A stretch of 21,919 nt of DNA, taken from NCBI GenBank assembly GCA_004151065.3, contig NWUY0300067724.1:1-21919 (forward strand), given 5' to 3'. Of the stretch, positions 1-9,761 are shown in pieces. The translations under genes were made by a program, and so were the position numbers. The number at the start of each line of letters is the position of its first letter. Position 1 is the first letter of the stretch. The notes under the pieces are model-generated. The model saw nothing but the letters and a program-made list of their open reading frames with translations, did no database searches and was not told where the DNA came from. This DNA is from Larix sibirica. Its lineage: Eukaryota > Streptophyta > Pinopsida > Pinales > Pinaceae.

Positions 1-390
1 TGCAGGTCACTTCCTTTTCCCAGGTGGCCTCATAACCCATCTTGGGGATGGCCTCTTAGTAGAAATAGTATATTATGGATAGAGTTCCTATGGTTGGATG
101 GAAAATCGCTCTTACACAACCAATTGCTCGGATCTTTTTTGTTTAAAGATCAATCTTCTCTTGTATTTTAATTTGCAACGTTTTTATTTGATGCCTGTGA
201 TTATTATGCTTGTATATGCATGCTATGTGTGTGTGGATAGAGTTTATTTCCATTGTGTATTTTTATTAATGAATATGTACATGCATTTGAGTATTTATGA
301 ATTCGTAATATGGCCATGGGAACAAATTTAGAATCCCATAATTCGATCATGTCCCCTCTACTGGTCAGATTGATGGATGGCGATGTGACA
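1..390 (-). mobile_element. LTR-like end of a second element family (minus strand, runs off window)
   Basis: Read on the minus strand from 390 downward, this begins TGTCACATCGCC and aligns over more than 200 bases with the plus-strand segment starting at 21687 (TGTAACGTCCC). The best conserved block is 181-250 against 21838-21906, including a shared AAATAAACTCTATCCACACA. Similarity stops at the TGT on both sides, which fits the 5' terminus of an LTR. The other end lies outside the window, so neither LTR length nor target duplication can be seen. No coding is evident. It could instead be the end of another repeat type. Confidence 0.55.
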
Positions 391-905
391 AAAATCCTAC
401 AAACAAAAAGAAAACAAATATTCTCCTTTCTTGTCCCAAGAAAGATATCTGATGCCACTGGTAATGTCCTTGACCTCAGATATTTAGAGAAAATAGTTAA
501 ACCTCGTGTTCCTCTTCATGTGGGCAACCTTCAAAAGCAAAGCTCCAAATACAATAACAATTCTTGGCCAAACATTACATATCTCACTACTCTTTATATA
601 GTGTTTTGATAGCCAAAATCCTAACTACTTTCAGTTCCTCTATTAATGAGGGTTAACCACCCAGTCTACCTTTATTCAATAAAGAGGACAATTTTACATT
701 TAGACATTACCTACTAATGATCTAATGGTCCTGATGGCCTTGTACATTGACAAATTAAGGGGGTTAGGGTAGGACCCTAACAAAGTAGTTCCTATGACTG
801 CCTTATCATTGTCACTCTCCTCTCTATCCACAATGTCATCATCATCATCATCATCATCATCATCAATGATATCGTACACAATCAAGGGTAGGGTCCCTTG
901 CATCA
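391..905. other. Unassigned flank between two elements
   Basis: About 515 bases between the minus-strand LTR-like end and the target duplication of the main element. Short open frames occur on both strands, but none shows a recognisable domain or composition. The only defined structure is the TCA microsatellite near 836. This is pre-insertion sequence for the 19.3-kb element and may itself be an older repeat. Confidence 0.5.
836..865. repeat. (TCA)10 microsatellite
   Basis: Ten uninterrupted TCA units, 41 bases before the target duplication. On the minus strand it reads as an aspartate run in a short frame, which I regard as a shadow of the repeat and not a protein. Confidence 0.95.
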
Positions 906-910
906 TGTCC
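906..910. repeat. Left target-site duplication TGTCC
   Basis: TGTCC lies directly before the first base of the 5' LTR and is repeated at 20211-20215 directly after the last base of the 3' LTR. The two copies sit exactly where similarity between the LTRs begins and ends, as expected for integrase-made 5-bp duplications. Confidence 0.85.
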
Positions 911-1140
911 TGTTGAAACTGCAACCACCCTCCCCAGTATTTTCTTTTGAAAAGACTAGGGCTTGTCCTTAAATTTTTCCTTTACCTATCTGAAACATTT
1001 GCATACCTCTTAAACTAAGTCAAGTACTGGAGTAATTTGGCATGTTCCCCAAAAAGAGAAAGTACTTAGCCAAATTTTTAAGTTTTCCTTAGTCAATCTT
1101 TTTCTATAAGTTTGCATTTTTTGGCGAGTTTTCCTAAGTT

Positions 1141-1700
1141 CCTCGAAACTTTTAGTGGGTCACCGAAACATCGGCTAAGATTTTGACTTCTCGCCGAAAC
1201 TTCGGTGAAGTTTTGGTTTTCACACCGAAATGTTGGCATAACTCAATATTTTCTGCCGAAAATTTTAAGAGATGTTGAAATTCCACCGAAACGTTAGAAT
1301 GATTTCTCCTAGTCTGAAAAAACATTTCTTTCACCGACGTGTCACTTAATTTTCTGGATAGTCGCTGAAACAATCGACATTTTCTTGTCTTTTCAGCGAA
1401 TTTGTCAATTTTGGCGCCAAAACATTTCGACAGACTTATCAATTTTGCACCAAAATGTATTGGTGGGACCTTTCGTTTTCTGTCAATATGGTCACAAAGA
1501 CTTGGTCCTTCCCGCGAAACTCAATATCGCAAAAGTTTTTAACTTTCCATCGAAACATATCATGGAAAATTGTATTTTAACACTGATACCATCACAGTGG
1601 CTTGAAACTCATCGCCAAAACATATTATTGCAGGGGAAATAAAACTCAACATTGAACCACGTTGGTCCAACTTTCCCTTTTACGCTGAAATGACTCGTTC
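1141..1700 (+). promoter_or_regulatory. Cluster of CCGAAA / CCGA-N4-TCGG motifs in the 5' LTR
   Basis: About sixteen variants of a CCGAAAC-like word recur every 30-40 bases. The clearest are near-palindromes, CCGAAACATCGG at 1163-1174 and CCGAAACTTCGG at 1194-1205. The same array occurs in the 3' LTR, where different members retain CpG, so losses look like independent CpG decay. The position about 0.75-1.3 kb before the LTR ORF fits an enhancer or promoter array; function is inferred. It could also be a degenerated tandem repeat with no regulatory role. Confidence 0.45.
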
Positions 1701-2434
1701 AAGTCTCAAAACCACATCATTTTCGCTGTTTAAATCCTCGGTTTGGATTTAGGGTTTTAAAGGACCTTTTAATACGAGGAACGTCATTTCCCCACCATAA
1801 TTGTTGTCATGTGAACCCATTCAATCCCACGCCAGTTGGAGAATATTCCTCACTCGGTACGCTCGAATCTACTACCAATCAATGTAGAACACCTGTCATT
1901 CATCATCTAGGTAGGTACACTTTTTCCTTGTTTCGTTGGTCTCAAACTGGTTAATCTCCACTTGGCAATTTGTAGTTGGAAGGAAATGGCCCATGATTGG
2001 TCTTACTGATCTCATAAATGACTGTTTTCCTTTTTTTTATTTGATTTTATTGGTTGTCTTTGTGTTTATTTGGACATAAGAGTTTCGAGCCACCTCACTT
2101 GTGTTGAATGACTTATGCCCTAGATCTCATTCCACACCTCTTTTTCCCAAATGAGTAGTCTTTTAAAGTTTTCTCTCGTTCCTGTTAAAACCCTACCTTA
2201 AACCCTAACTCCAAGAACGTGTCGATTTTACACAACCTTTTTTCAACTGACACGAGCCGTTACATTTTCCCTATTGTGAGATATCAAATGTGCAAATTCA
2301 TACCCTAAAGAATAAGCTAGGAAGTTTCCAGATTTAGTTGATGAACAATTCATTTATTCATATGAAAATAACTTGTTTATTCAGTGCAGATCTTTGTATT
2401 TGTTGCTTGTTTTTCTGAAATTGCATCTCATTTC
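1701..2434 (+). other. Leader-like segment before the LTR ORF
   Basis: No ORF of note. The segment is conserved with 15340-16080 in the 3' LTR. An AG|GTAGGT at about 1909-1915 and a TGCAG at 2383-2387 could delimit a 5'-leader intron in this copy, but the 3' LTR has lost both sites, so this is weak. Promoter and transcript start of the ORF should lie in or before this stretch. Confidence 0.3.
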
Positions 2435-5186
2435 ATGGTTTCAATGGAATTTACCCAAGATAATGCTGTTTCCACTGTCATATAGGATTGAAAAATGTCA
2501 AAAAGGGGTTCTAAGCGCTCCTCTAAAACCCTATTGGACATAACATCTGATGACGAACAAACTCAGGAAGCATCCTTGGTGTCTCAATTTGATGATACGC
2601 AACATATCACTAGAATTTCTCCTGAATTCAAATGGGGTGAGATTTACCATTTGATCAGAGACCGGAATGTCCTAGAAGCCACCATTGAAGAAGACTTGAT
2701 ATATCATAACATCAAAAGGTTAGGCATTCACAAGGCTGCAACCAGGCCTAAATTGTTTCCTTGTGCTGAAGTGATAGGGTGGGTCCTTCCCCATATTGAT
2801 ACTAAATCTTGTATCATTACCAACGCTACAGGGAAAGGTTTTGTTTCATTCCATCTAGTGCACATTGAGAAAGAATATAGACTTCTAGCTCCAAGAGAAT
2901 TTTTGACAGAAGAATGGCTCACAATCCTGAAACTAGATTATGCTAAATGTGCTAAGAAGATGCTGCTACCAGGAAAGCAGCTACGCCAAATAGACAACAG
3001 GTAATATGAAACTAAATTTTTGAAGACTCCTTTTAGGATTGCTACTACTCTTATATGTAGGCTTTTTGGGAATCCCAACTCAACTCATTACAAGCTTAGT
3101 TTGTTGCCTTTTCTTTATCATATTACCATGCATGGAACTATTTTTAATTTAGCATACATTATCTTTGAGAATATGTTTGAAGCAATCAAATATGCTCAAC
3201 ATGGCCTAAAAGTAAAGAAGGAATACTACAAGCAGATATGTGAAGAGTTCATGGCCCCCTTATAAAAATTGATATATGAAAAGGAGCAAGATTGTATGTT
3301 TGAATATGCTCTTGCAGTAGTCACTGAATTAGGGGATTTCTATCTGACCCCTAAATGCACATACTTGTGTATCTATGGAGGATCAAAGGGTCCATTTTTG
3401 TTACCCAAGTATGTCACAAATAGTATTATTTTGAAAGAAATTGTGAGGCAATCCTTTGTGAATGGCATTGGCCATTTTCTACATAATAAAAAAAATTATT
3501 CCTGGCCTCCACTTCATTTCATAGTCAGATCGTACAGATTGAACAATGTCAAAGATGTCCTGAACCTGATAAAGGATTTGGAATCCTTTCAATTTGGAGA
3601 GAATATTTTTGTAAGAAATGATAGTCATCAAAAGGTGGCCTTTCATTATGCATTTGTCAAAATCCACTACGAATATGTAGACCAATTTTTGAAGGAGGAA
3701 GAAGTATACAGACGGGTCCCAAGCCTCACAGAATTGGACAAAAGACTTAACAACAGAAAAGGGTTTAAGGATGCAAGCTCAAGCAAACCCGTAGATGCCT
3801 CAACATAAGAAAACTTGGAAGAAGTCGCTAGAAAGAAAGTTGTAGAAGAAGCCCTTCTCGCTGAAACAAGTAAAATATTGAAGGAGGTAGAGCTTGCCAG
3901 AAAGGCCAAAGAAGAAAGAAAAGCAAAAGAGGAAGTAGAAGAACAACAAAAGAGGATAGAAAAAGAAAAACTATATAAGCTTGCTGCAGAACAAGAAAAT
4001 AAAAGGCATGAGTTAACACAACAACAGGAATCGGCTTGGCAGGAAGAACTCCAAAGAAGAAGAAGAAGAAGAAGAAGAAGAAGAAGAATCTTTCAAGAAA
4101 GTTGTGGAAAATAAAGGTCAACAAGGAGATGAAGAAATGGGTAATTAAGGTCAAGATATAGAAATTGACACTACAATATACACCAACACGGAAGTTCCAC
4201 TCACTGGAGGGCATCTCCCTTTCGTTGAGTTAGGACTCGCCCCATTCACCCCCTCCAAACAGCATGTCGTGGCTAAGTTGGAGACTATTGTTTATGACTC
4301 GAAGAGAAAGGACATCATGAAATAGACGAAGAAGAGGCTTAGAATTGCCTCACAACATGATGTAGTTACAATACAGGAAGTCGTGGTGGTCAAACGTACC
4401 AATAAGGACCCGAGGTTCACAACATATGTTGGTGTAGCTACAACCCTATCCAATGAGGATAATGTACACAAAATGATAGATAATGTAGAAAGAAGCAAGG
4501 CGAATGTGGTTAAGCTTAAAGACAATCTAGTTCAAGCAAGGAATGAAGGAATTGAGCTAAGATGCCAGCAAGACACCCTTGAACTTCAAAAGGGAGAAGC
4601 CATGAACACCATTCAAAGTCGGCAAGTAGAAAGAGATTCACTTAATGTTCAGGTGGTAATATTGGAAGGAGAGAAGTCAAATTTGAAGTCCCAATTATGA
4701 GAAATGCAATAAAAGGAAATTCGATGGGATCAACATATAGAATATCTCACTATTGAAAAGGGATCCCTACAGGCTCAAGTAACAGAGCTTAATGAAGAAA
4801 AGGATTCATTGACAATTGCATTGAACACTTACCAAGAGCAGAAGAAGGATCTAACCCCATTTTATGATTGCACATATACCCTTCAGGAACAATTGTTCCA
4901 TTCACAGGAGATTCTCACAGAATATAAGTTTGAAGTACAGGGAATGGTGGCTAGACTCAAGCAAATATCTGAGACAACTATTGCCACTCGAAAAAAATTA
5001 AGAGATATTCATGACAAAATGAAGAAGCTGAATGCCCGGGAAAATGAAATCCCTCCCCATATGCCTAGGAGATCTACAGATGAATTGAGATTATATTTTT
5101 TAACTCTAGATAGTTTACAAAAGGATGAGAGGAAATTGCAAAGTGAGGTAGCAGCCTCTATTTCAAGATGTGAAGGGATACATTAG
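2435..5186 (+). pseudogene. LTR-embedded accessory ORF, copy 1 (globular domain plus coiled coil)
   Basis: The chosen start is ATG 2435, shared with the 3' LTR (MVSM-E/D-FTQDN). One frame runs from 2435 to 4114 and is broken only by stops at about 2483-2491, 3002, 3266 and 3806, none of which is in the other copy. Order of regions: Ser/Lys-rich and acidic N-terminus (about 1-60), a conserved mixed domain with GWVLPHIDTKS, LTEEWLTILKLDY, FVNGIGHFLHNKK and FVRNDSHQKVAFH, then from about 3815 a Glu/Lys/Gln-rich coiled coil, an AAG repeat, and a second coiled coil (4383-5186). A frame change lies near the AAG repeat. TAG at 5184-5186 is also in the other copy; coding-like sequence continues to a shared TGA at 5552-5554. 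I do not recognise the family. It resembles neither gag nor pol, and lies on the element's sense strand within probable U3. Confidence 0.75.
4054..4086. repeat. (AAG)11 repeat inside the LTR ORF
   Basis: Eleven AAG units; the 3' LTR has six at 17843-17860. In the upstream reading frame it gives an arginine run, in the downstream frame a glutamate run. The glutamate reading joins smoothly to the following coiled coil, so the ancestral protein probably had poly-Glu here and an indel has shifted the frame. Confidence 0.9.
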
Positions 5187-5554
5187 AATATATCTAAATC
5201 TTTCGAAAAATTCCATTTGACTTCTCATGTCCCATTTGAAAATCCTGTGCCGAAAGAGTAGAGATTGATTGAATTAAGAACTATTAAAGATGAATATATA
5301 GCTACCATTCGTAATCTAGAAAGTCTCACTCCAGAAGACCCGCATTAACGTATTGGGAAAACAATGTTGAAAACATAGTACTTGGAAAATGGGAATAGTA
5401 CAATGACCAAAGAACTTACTCCATTTGTCAAATACTTGTATTTCCTGAAGTGGCCTTATGGATGTTATTGCCACAACAGTTAAATGTTATATCTTATGAA
5501 AGCGGCATTTGGAATGAATATTTACAAACTCAAGAGGGTGCCCCACCCTCATGA
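5187..5554 (+). pseudogene. Possible C-terminal extension of the LTR ORF
   Basis: After the shared TAG both copies keep protein-like sequence: NPVPKE, IELRTIK, RNLESLTPED, then LKT followed by a second shared TAG (5376-5378), then YLENG. It ends at TCATGA, also shared. In the 3' copy one frame is continuous from 18952 to 19323 with only the two TAGs and one private TAA. A 1-base loss near 5450 shifts this copy. Either the donor element already had a shortened gene with a decaying tail, or the tail has another role. Confidence 0.4.
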
Positions 5555-5695
5555 TGTAATAATTTTATTTTCATTTTGTATATTTGTCCCCTTTATTCAA
5601 GTTGTAACTGAAATATGACAAAATTCCTGGAAGACAAAAGGTTGTAACTAGATGAAGGTGAAATGAAAATTCACCTAGGGGCTTGAGTAGAAAGG

Positions 5696-5703
5696 ATAAA
5701 TAG
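5696..5703 (+). promoter_or_regulatory. Candidate TATA box of the genomic RNA promoter
   Basis: ATAAATAG in a well conserved block (AAAGGATAAATAGAGGAAATG); the same box is at 19465-19472 in the 3' LTR. It lies about 800 bases before the LTR end and after the accessory ORF. If used, R would begin around 5725-5735, U5 would be about 0.77 kb, and the ORF would fall in U3. The sequence fit is good; use as a promoter is inferred. Confidence 0.4.
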
Positions 5704-6503
5704 AGGAAATGAGGGAAAGGAAGGGGCTTTTACTTTTAAGAAGATTTTTCCAAGACTCATATGCAATAATTATTCTGATAATGAACAAGGAAATTTTCTA
5801 GGTGGAAGCTTGCAATGGATATTGTGTCAAAATGTGTGGAAGAATGCGTGGAACTGATTTCCTCCTTTTGTCTATTAAAATTCCGTAAGATTGCTCTTGT
5901 TTCTGTTGGATTATTCTAATAGTTTATGGATTATTTTAGTGCATATGCAAGTGAAAACAGTTTTATTTTCTTTCTACGAGCAATGAATGTTAATACTCAA
6001 GTTATATAATGTGTTAACTTTATCTTGTAACTGTTAAATGTGTTTTATTTTTAGTGGTTATCTCCTCTAAAAGTGCAAGATGCAGTTTCCTTGCATTGCT
6101 CCCTTTTAATATCGCTCCTTTCAAGGATAGTTTAGTTTAATAGAATATTGCATTTAATTAGGGAATTCACTTGGGTGATCGATAGTAAGGGAAGTGATAA
6201 GACGAGAGGTAAGAACCTACGCATCACCGTGTGAGGATTCTTTCTATCGATTAAACAAGTACATATTAATGAGCATAAAATCTTGCATTTAGGATTAGTA
6301 GCTTGCATCTCATTTAACATCAATTAAAATCCTAAACGGTGGGTCGGGACGCATACGACAAATTTTATTCCAAGACTATCTTGAATGGTAGTTGGACCGT
6401 AAACCGGATGGGTTCCCTATTTCATATAGTGAAGGGTTTAATTGGGACTTTTCGTTGGGGAGAACCCCTATTGTCGATGCAAGGATTTTTCCAGGTGTTA
6501 ATA
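5704..6503 (+). other. Probable R/U5 part of the 5' LTR
   Basis: No ORF worth calling. The stretch is strongly conserved with 19473-20210, including a block around 5800-5880 (GGAAGCTTGCAATGGA) and another at 6290-6400. About 72 bases near 6408-6479 are missing from the 3' LTR. In the assumed layout this is the leader of the genomic RNA. Confidence 0.4.
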
Positions 6504-6530
6504 GATTTCGCACTAGAAGGAGGGCCGCCA
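6504..6530 (+). promoter_or_regulatory. Candidate primer-binding site region (degenerate)
   Basis: Directly after the 5' LTR is GATTTCGCACTAGAAGGAGG, followed by a GC-rich GCCGCC. A PBS should begin TGG within a few bases of the LTR; here that box is not intact and I cannot assign a tRNA. The call rests on position only. Confidence 0.25.
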
Positions 6531-6596
6531 GTGTATGGATGGTAGAGGAAGTATTTTCCATCGAGGATTTTTTTTTCTTCTGGATCTCCACCTGAT

Positions 6597-7895
6597 ACAT
6601 TACAACCTAAAGGTTTAGTTCAAGTAAAACCTGAAATTGAACACGAAATCGACTACTACAAAGATAGTAACACTGAATTGGAACAAGTTAGAACTCTATA
6701 CATAGTACCACACCAAGAAGTGGATAATTTCCGAAGATATACTAGAGTCTACGTCAGAAAACATGGTGTATTTCCTGTAATTCCATTGTTACCTATAAGA
6801 CATGCTCCTTCTAAAAAATATAAAGAGAACAAGGACTCTGTTTTGGTTGAACCCGTGGAAGAGTTGGTGGATTTATCTTTACAAGATATATCAGAACCTA
6901 ACAATTAGACATGATGAGCTTCACCTGATTTTGCCTCTTCACATCAAACCCAATCACCTCCAAATACACCTCCGCATATTTGCAATATGGCTCATAATGT
7001 AAATCAACCACCAGCTCGTAGGGCTCGAGGTCCTTTAAAATTACCTTCTCCTCTTCATGATTTGCCCAAACACCCTGAGCGGGTTTTTCCCAAATGTGAT
7101 CCTGGAAAAGGCATAACTGCAGATGATAATTTGAATTTTTTTTTATCTTGCCTTAAATATTGTAAATGTAGATCATGAGGATGTAGTATGCCATTTGTTT
7201 CCTTATATTTTGAACCTTAGGCTTCATCATGGTATTTCAGCTTGTAGGATGGATCTATATCTGATTGGGATAGTTTTGAAAAAGCTTTTCTTAGTAAATT
7301 TGGTGAGCAAAGAACATTAGCCTCCCTCATGAAAGAATTGTTCTCTCGAAATGGAGAAGAGATAAAAGGTGCAGGATTTTAATTAGAGATTTACAATCAT
7401 GTTGAATAAGTTCAACACCACTTCTAAACCGGTCGAGGAATCTTTAATGGAATATTATACTATATCCCTTCATCCATCCTTAGCCATGTTCATTAAACAC
7501 TCTTGCAAGAACACCTTTATGGAAAATTTTGAAGAGGCCATGAAGATTGAGACATAAATGATTAGCATAGACAGACACTCTATTGAAATAGAACCCAAAC
7601 CTATCTCTTCTAAGAAACCACTACTGCTCACAAGGCCTGCTAAAGAACAATCCACTGATTTGGAAGGCATTGTTAAGCTGGTTCGAAAACTTTCTAAAAA
7701 GATTGTAGATATGGAAAAGGAGAAAGGAGAAAGTTCTTCCATGAAGAAACCCTTTAAACCACTTTATAAAAGAAAAGAAGAAACTCCAAAACCTCCAATA
7801 AATGAAGCCTCTATACTGATCTTGAATGAGGTAGGCATGGACCATTTTTGCACATTCCACCAAGAACATCACTCAGAGAAAACCTGTCCTCAATA
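6597..7895 (+). pseudogene. gag: gag (capsid core and zinc knuckle), broken
   Basis: A frame with a proline-rich N-terminal part (QPPARRARGPLKLP) runs into the capsid core. Core signatures are DHEDVVCHLFPY (from about 7171) and GSISDWDSFEKAFLSKFGEQ (from 7251), the WxxFxxAFxxKF pattern of the plant retrotransposon gag domain. After a frame change, NKFNTTSKP and SLAMFIKHS follow, then NFEEAMKIET before a stop near 7555. A separate frame 7558-7895 ends with CTFHQEHHSEKTC, a CX2HX4HX4C knuckle typical of this gag class. At least two frame changes and several stops (about 6906-6920, 7177, 7380, 7555, 7894) make it non-functional. The protein normally packages element RNA into virus-like particles in the cytoplasm. 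Confidence 0.85.
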
Positions 7896-8592
7896 GATTA
7901 ATTCTATGACTTTGGTGATGAATCAACTATTAGATACACAAATTTTGGATGAAGAGGAAGACAATGAAAATGTACAACTACATGAGACAAGGGAAAGAAT
8001 GGAAGAAACCATGCTGGTATTGTGGGATTGGGAACCAAATATATATTTGGAAGATGATGAAGAGGTGGCATGGATACACAATGTACATATTTCTCTTGTC
8101 AATTATGCATTAAGGAGCCAAGGTCCTGTGGATACTCAAGATAAATCAGTTCCACGTAGTAAGACAAATAATTTCGTGAATAAAATTCAAAGAAAAGTGA
8201 CTGCTGCAACACAATCCCAAAAGGAAACATAGAAGAGACCTTTCAACCATACATAAACCTTAAGAAATTTATCCCCTATTAACCCTAAAGAATCAACCCC
8301 TTCATCAAATAACGTTGTGATAGTCGGAAATGTTGGAGGAAATCATAACATGGGGTATGATGTGATATAAGATATAAAAAAGACCAAAGCCAACATATCT
8401 CTGTTCAAAATTTGCAGTCTTCCTCAACCGAGAAAAAGATAAATAGAAGCATTGGACCTCAACTAACAAGCAAATGACTCTGCTATTAATGAGAAACAAT
8501 AAGTTAATACATAACAAGACACATAAGTCAATGAATCCAATATTGGTGGTAAATCTAAATCTCAGACTCCACCCTTTTTGTTCACTTTTTAA
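7896..8592 (+). pseudogene. gag-protease linker, no recognised domain
   Basis: The gag frame continues after a stop as an acidic segment (7906-8232; EEEDNENVQ, LEDDEEVAW) with no domain that I recognise. From 8233 to 8592 there are frequent stops in every plus frame. Plant gypsy elements usually have a low-conservation linker here. The minus-strand open frame across 8305-8715 is a shadow, since the plus strand enters the protease at 8593. Confidence 0.5.
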
Positions 8593-9209
8593 ATTTTCAA
8601 TTATAACGTAGATAATTGTTTGGTGGATTGTGGAGAATATTCTAACATTATGTTGCTTTCTGTTTGTAACAAAATTAATGGACAACCTATCCCTTCTCCT
8701 TCTAGGATTATTCAACTTGATAGATCTGATGTTAAAGTGGTGGGAGAAATGAAGAATGTCCTAATCAGGCTGGCTTTAGATGAAAGGGTTTGTCAATTCA
8801 TTGATATTGTTGTAGTATATATACTGGAAGATTATGGTTTATTATTGATTAGAGATTGGTCAAGCAAACTAAATGGGTATTTATCTACTGATTGGTCCCA
8901 CTTGTGGCTGCCATATCAAAATAAGCAGAATCAAATAAGGGTAAACAAAGAGCCACACATGAAACTAAACATTACTGAGTTGGTAGGAGGAAATGAGCCC
9001 GTAAATTTTGTACATTCAGTATTGGGTAATTACTTTTTGGAAACTGAACCAAGTTGTTATCAAATAGAAACCACAAGTAATCTATCAGACAGACAGTCCG
9101 ATCTCCTTCAATTTTCATGGGATGATGATAATGATTGTAATATAATAGAGTTAAGTACTAATGTATATTTAGATGCTAATCTTGATTCCAGGAGTAGAGT
9201 AGGATGTGA
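8593..9209 (+). pseudogene. Retroviral-type aspartic protease (PR), broken
   Basis: The frame is open from 8593 to 9276. NCLVDCGEYSNIM carries the active-site loop, with Asp at 8626-8628; family members have D-S/T-G, here D-C-G. The flap and later strand regions follow (FIDIVVVYILEDYG), ending with LLLIRDWSSKLNGYLSTDWS, which matches the conserved GRDWL...DWS block of Tat-like proteases with G replaced by I. The protease processes the gag-pol polyprotein. A frame change near 9210 separates it from the next domain. The DCG loop and the lost Gly suggest loss of activity. Confidence 0.75.
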
Positions 9210-9761
9210 TTTTGGACTTTATGTGTTGATGGATCCAAAACAAAGGAGGGAGCAGGGGAAGGTTGTGTCTTTGTAGATCCTCAAAATAATAGAACCTTTC
9301 TCTCATGTAGATTAGAATTTGAATGCACCAATAACATAGTCGAGTATGAATCTCTGATTCAAGGGCTCAGGAAATCTATTGATTTAAATGTTAAAAATTT
9401 AAAGGTTTTTGTTGACTCAGAGATAATTGTTAAACATATTAGAAATACCATTTATTGTTTGTCTCCACACTTAAAATGGTACCAGGTATGGAATCTGATT
9501 TCAAATTTCGATGCTTTTAATATTAATTACATTCCTAGATCAAATAATGTTGTAGTTGATTTATTAGCTAATATTGCTTCTCATGTATCTCCCCTTCGTG
9601 ACAAATTTTCCATTGAATTGATTTTCAGGCCCTCTATCCCTAACACCATAACAAATTGGAGAGTATTTGATGATGATCAACATATTATAGACTTTTTAAC
9701 GGATGAAGATACATTCAAAAGTTCAATCATTGATGAAATAGAACACCAATCCAATTTTTAG
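9210..9761 (+). pseudogene. RNase H-like domain upstream of RT (aRNH/RVT_3 type)
   Basis: The frame from 9210 begins WTLCVDGSKTKEGAGEG. All four acidic positions of the RNase H fold are visible: Asp 9228-9230 (VDGSK), Glu 9342-9344 (IVEYESL), Asp 9414-9416 (VFVDSE) and Asp 9558-9560 (VVDLLAN). A further conserved stretch (SNFDAFNINYIPRSNN) precedes the last Asp. There is no stop inside the domain; the first is TAG at 9759. The same frame continues through a linker into RT, so the two belong to one ancestral polyprotein. Many Tat elements carry an extra archaeal-type RNase H; the order commonly described puts it after the RT-RNase H, so its place before RT is noteworthy. Confidence 0.8.

Larger units (their letters stand above)
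911..6503 (+). repeat. 5' LTR (5593 bp) carrying an internal ORF
   Basis: Starts TGTTGAAACTGC and ends at TTAATA. The 3' LTR ends TCAACA, so the end of this copy looks eroded by two C-to-T transitions. Similarity to 14548-20210 is continuous apart from indels: it lacks 138 bases present in the 3' copy (at 16870-17007) and has about 72 bases (near 6408-6479) missing from it. Contents in order: CpG-rich CCGA/TCGG motif cluster, long ORF, conserved ATAAATAG box, about 800 bases to the LTR end. The size is extreme for an LTR, though Ogre-type elements are known to have multi-kb LTRs. Confidence 0.92.

Noticed and set aside
98-609. Short overlapping frames at the left edge
   Set aside because: They cross the LTR-like boundary at 390 and show no domain or conservation as protein.
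1152-1642. Frames on both strands across the CCGAAA array
   Set aside because: Their repeated residues follow from the DNA motif; the corresponding frames in the 3' LTR are not conserved as protein.
3828-4214. Minus-strand frame with a long phenylalanine run
   Set aside because: It is the complement of the AAG repeat and the Lys/Glu-rich coiled coil; the plus strand reads as conserved protein in both LTRs.
6339-6600. Overlapping small frames at the 5' LTR end and PBS region
   Set aside because: They span the LTR/internal junction, and about 72 bases of this stretch are missing from the 3' LTR; no domain is visible.
8305-8715. 136-codon minus-strand frame
   Set aside because: It overlaps the plus-strand protease active site and has no recognisable content.
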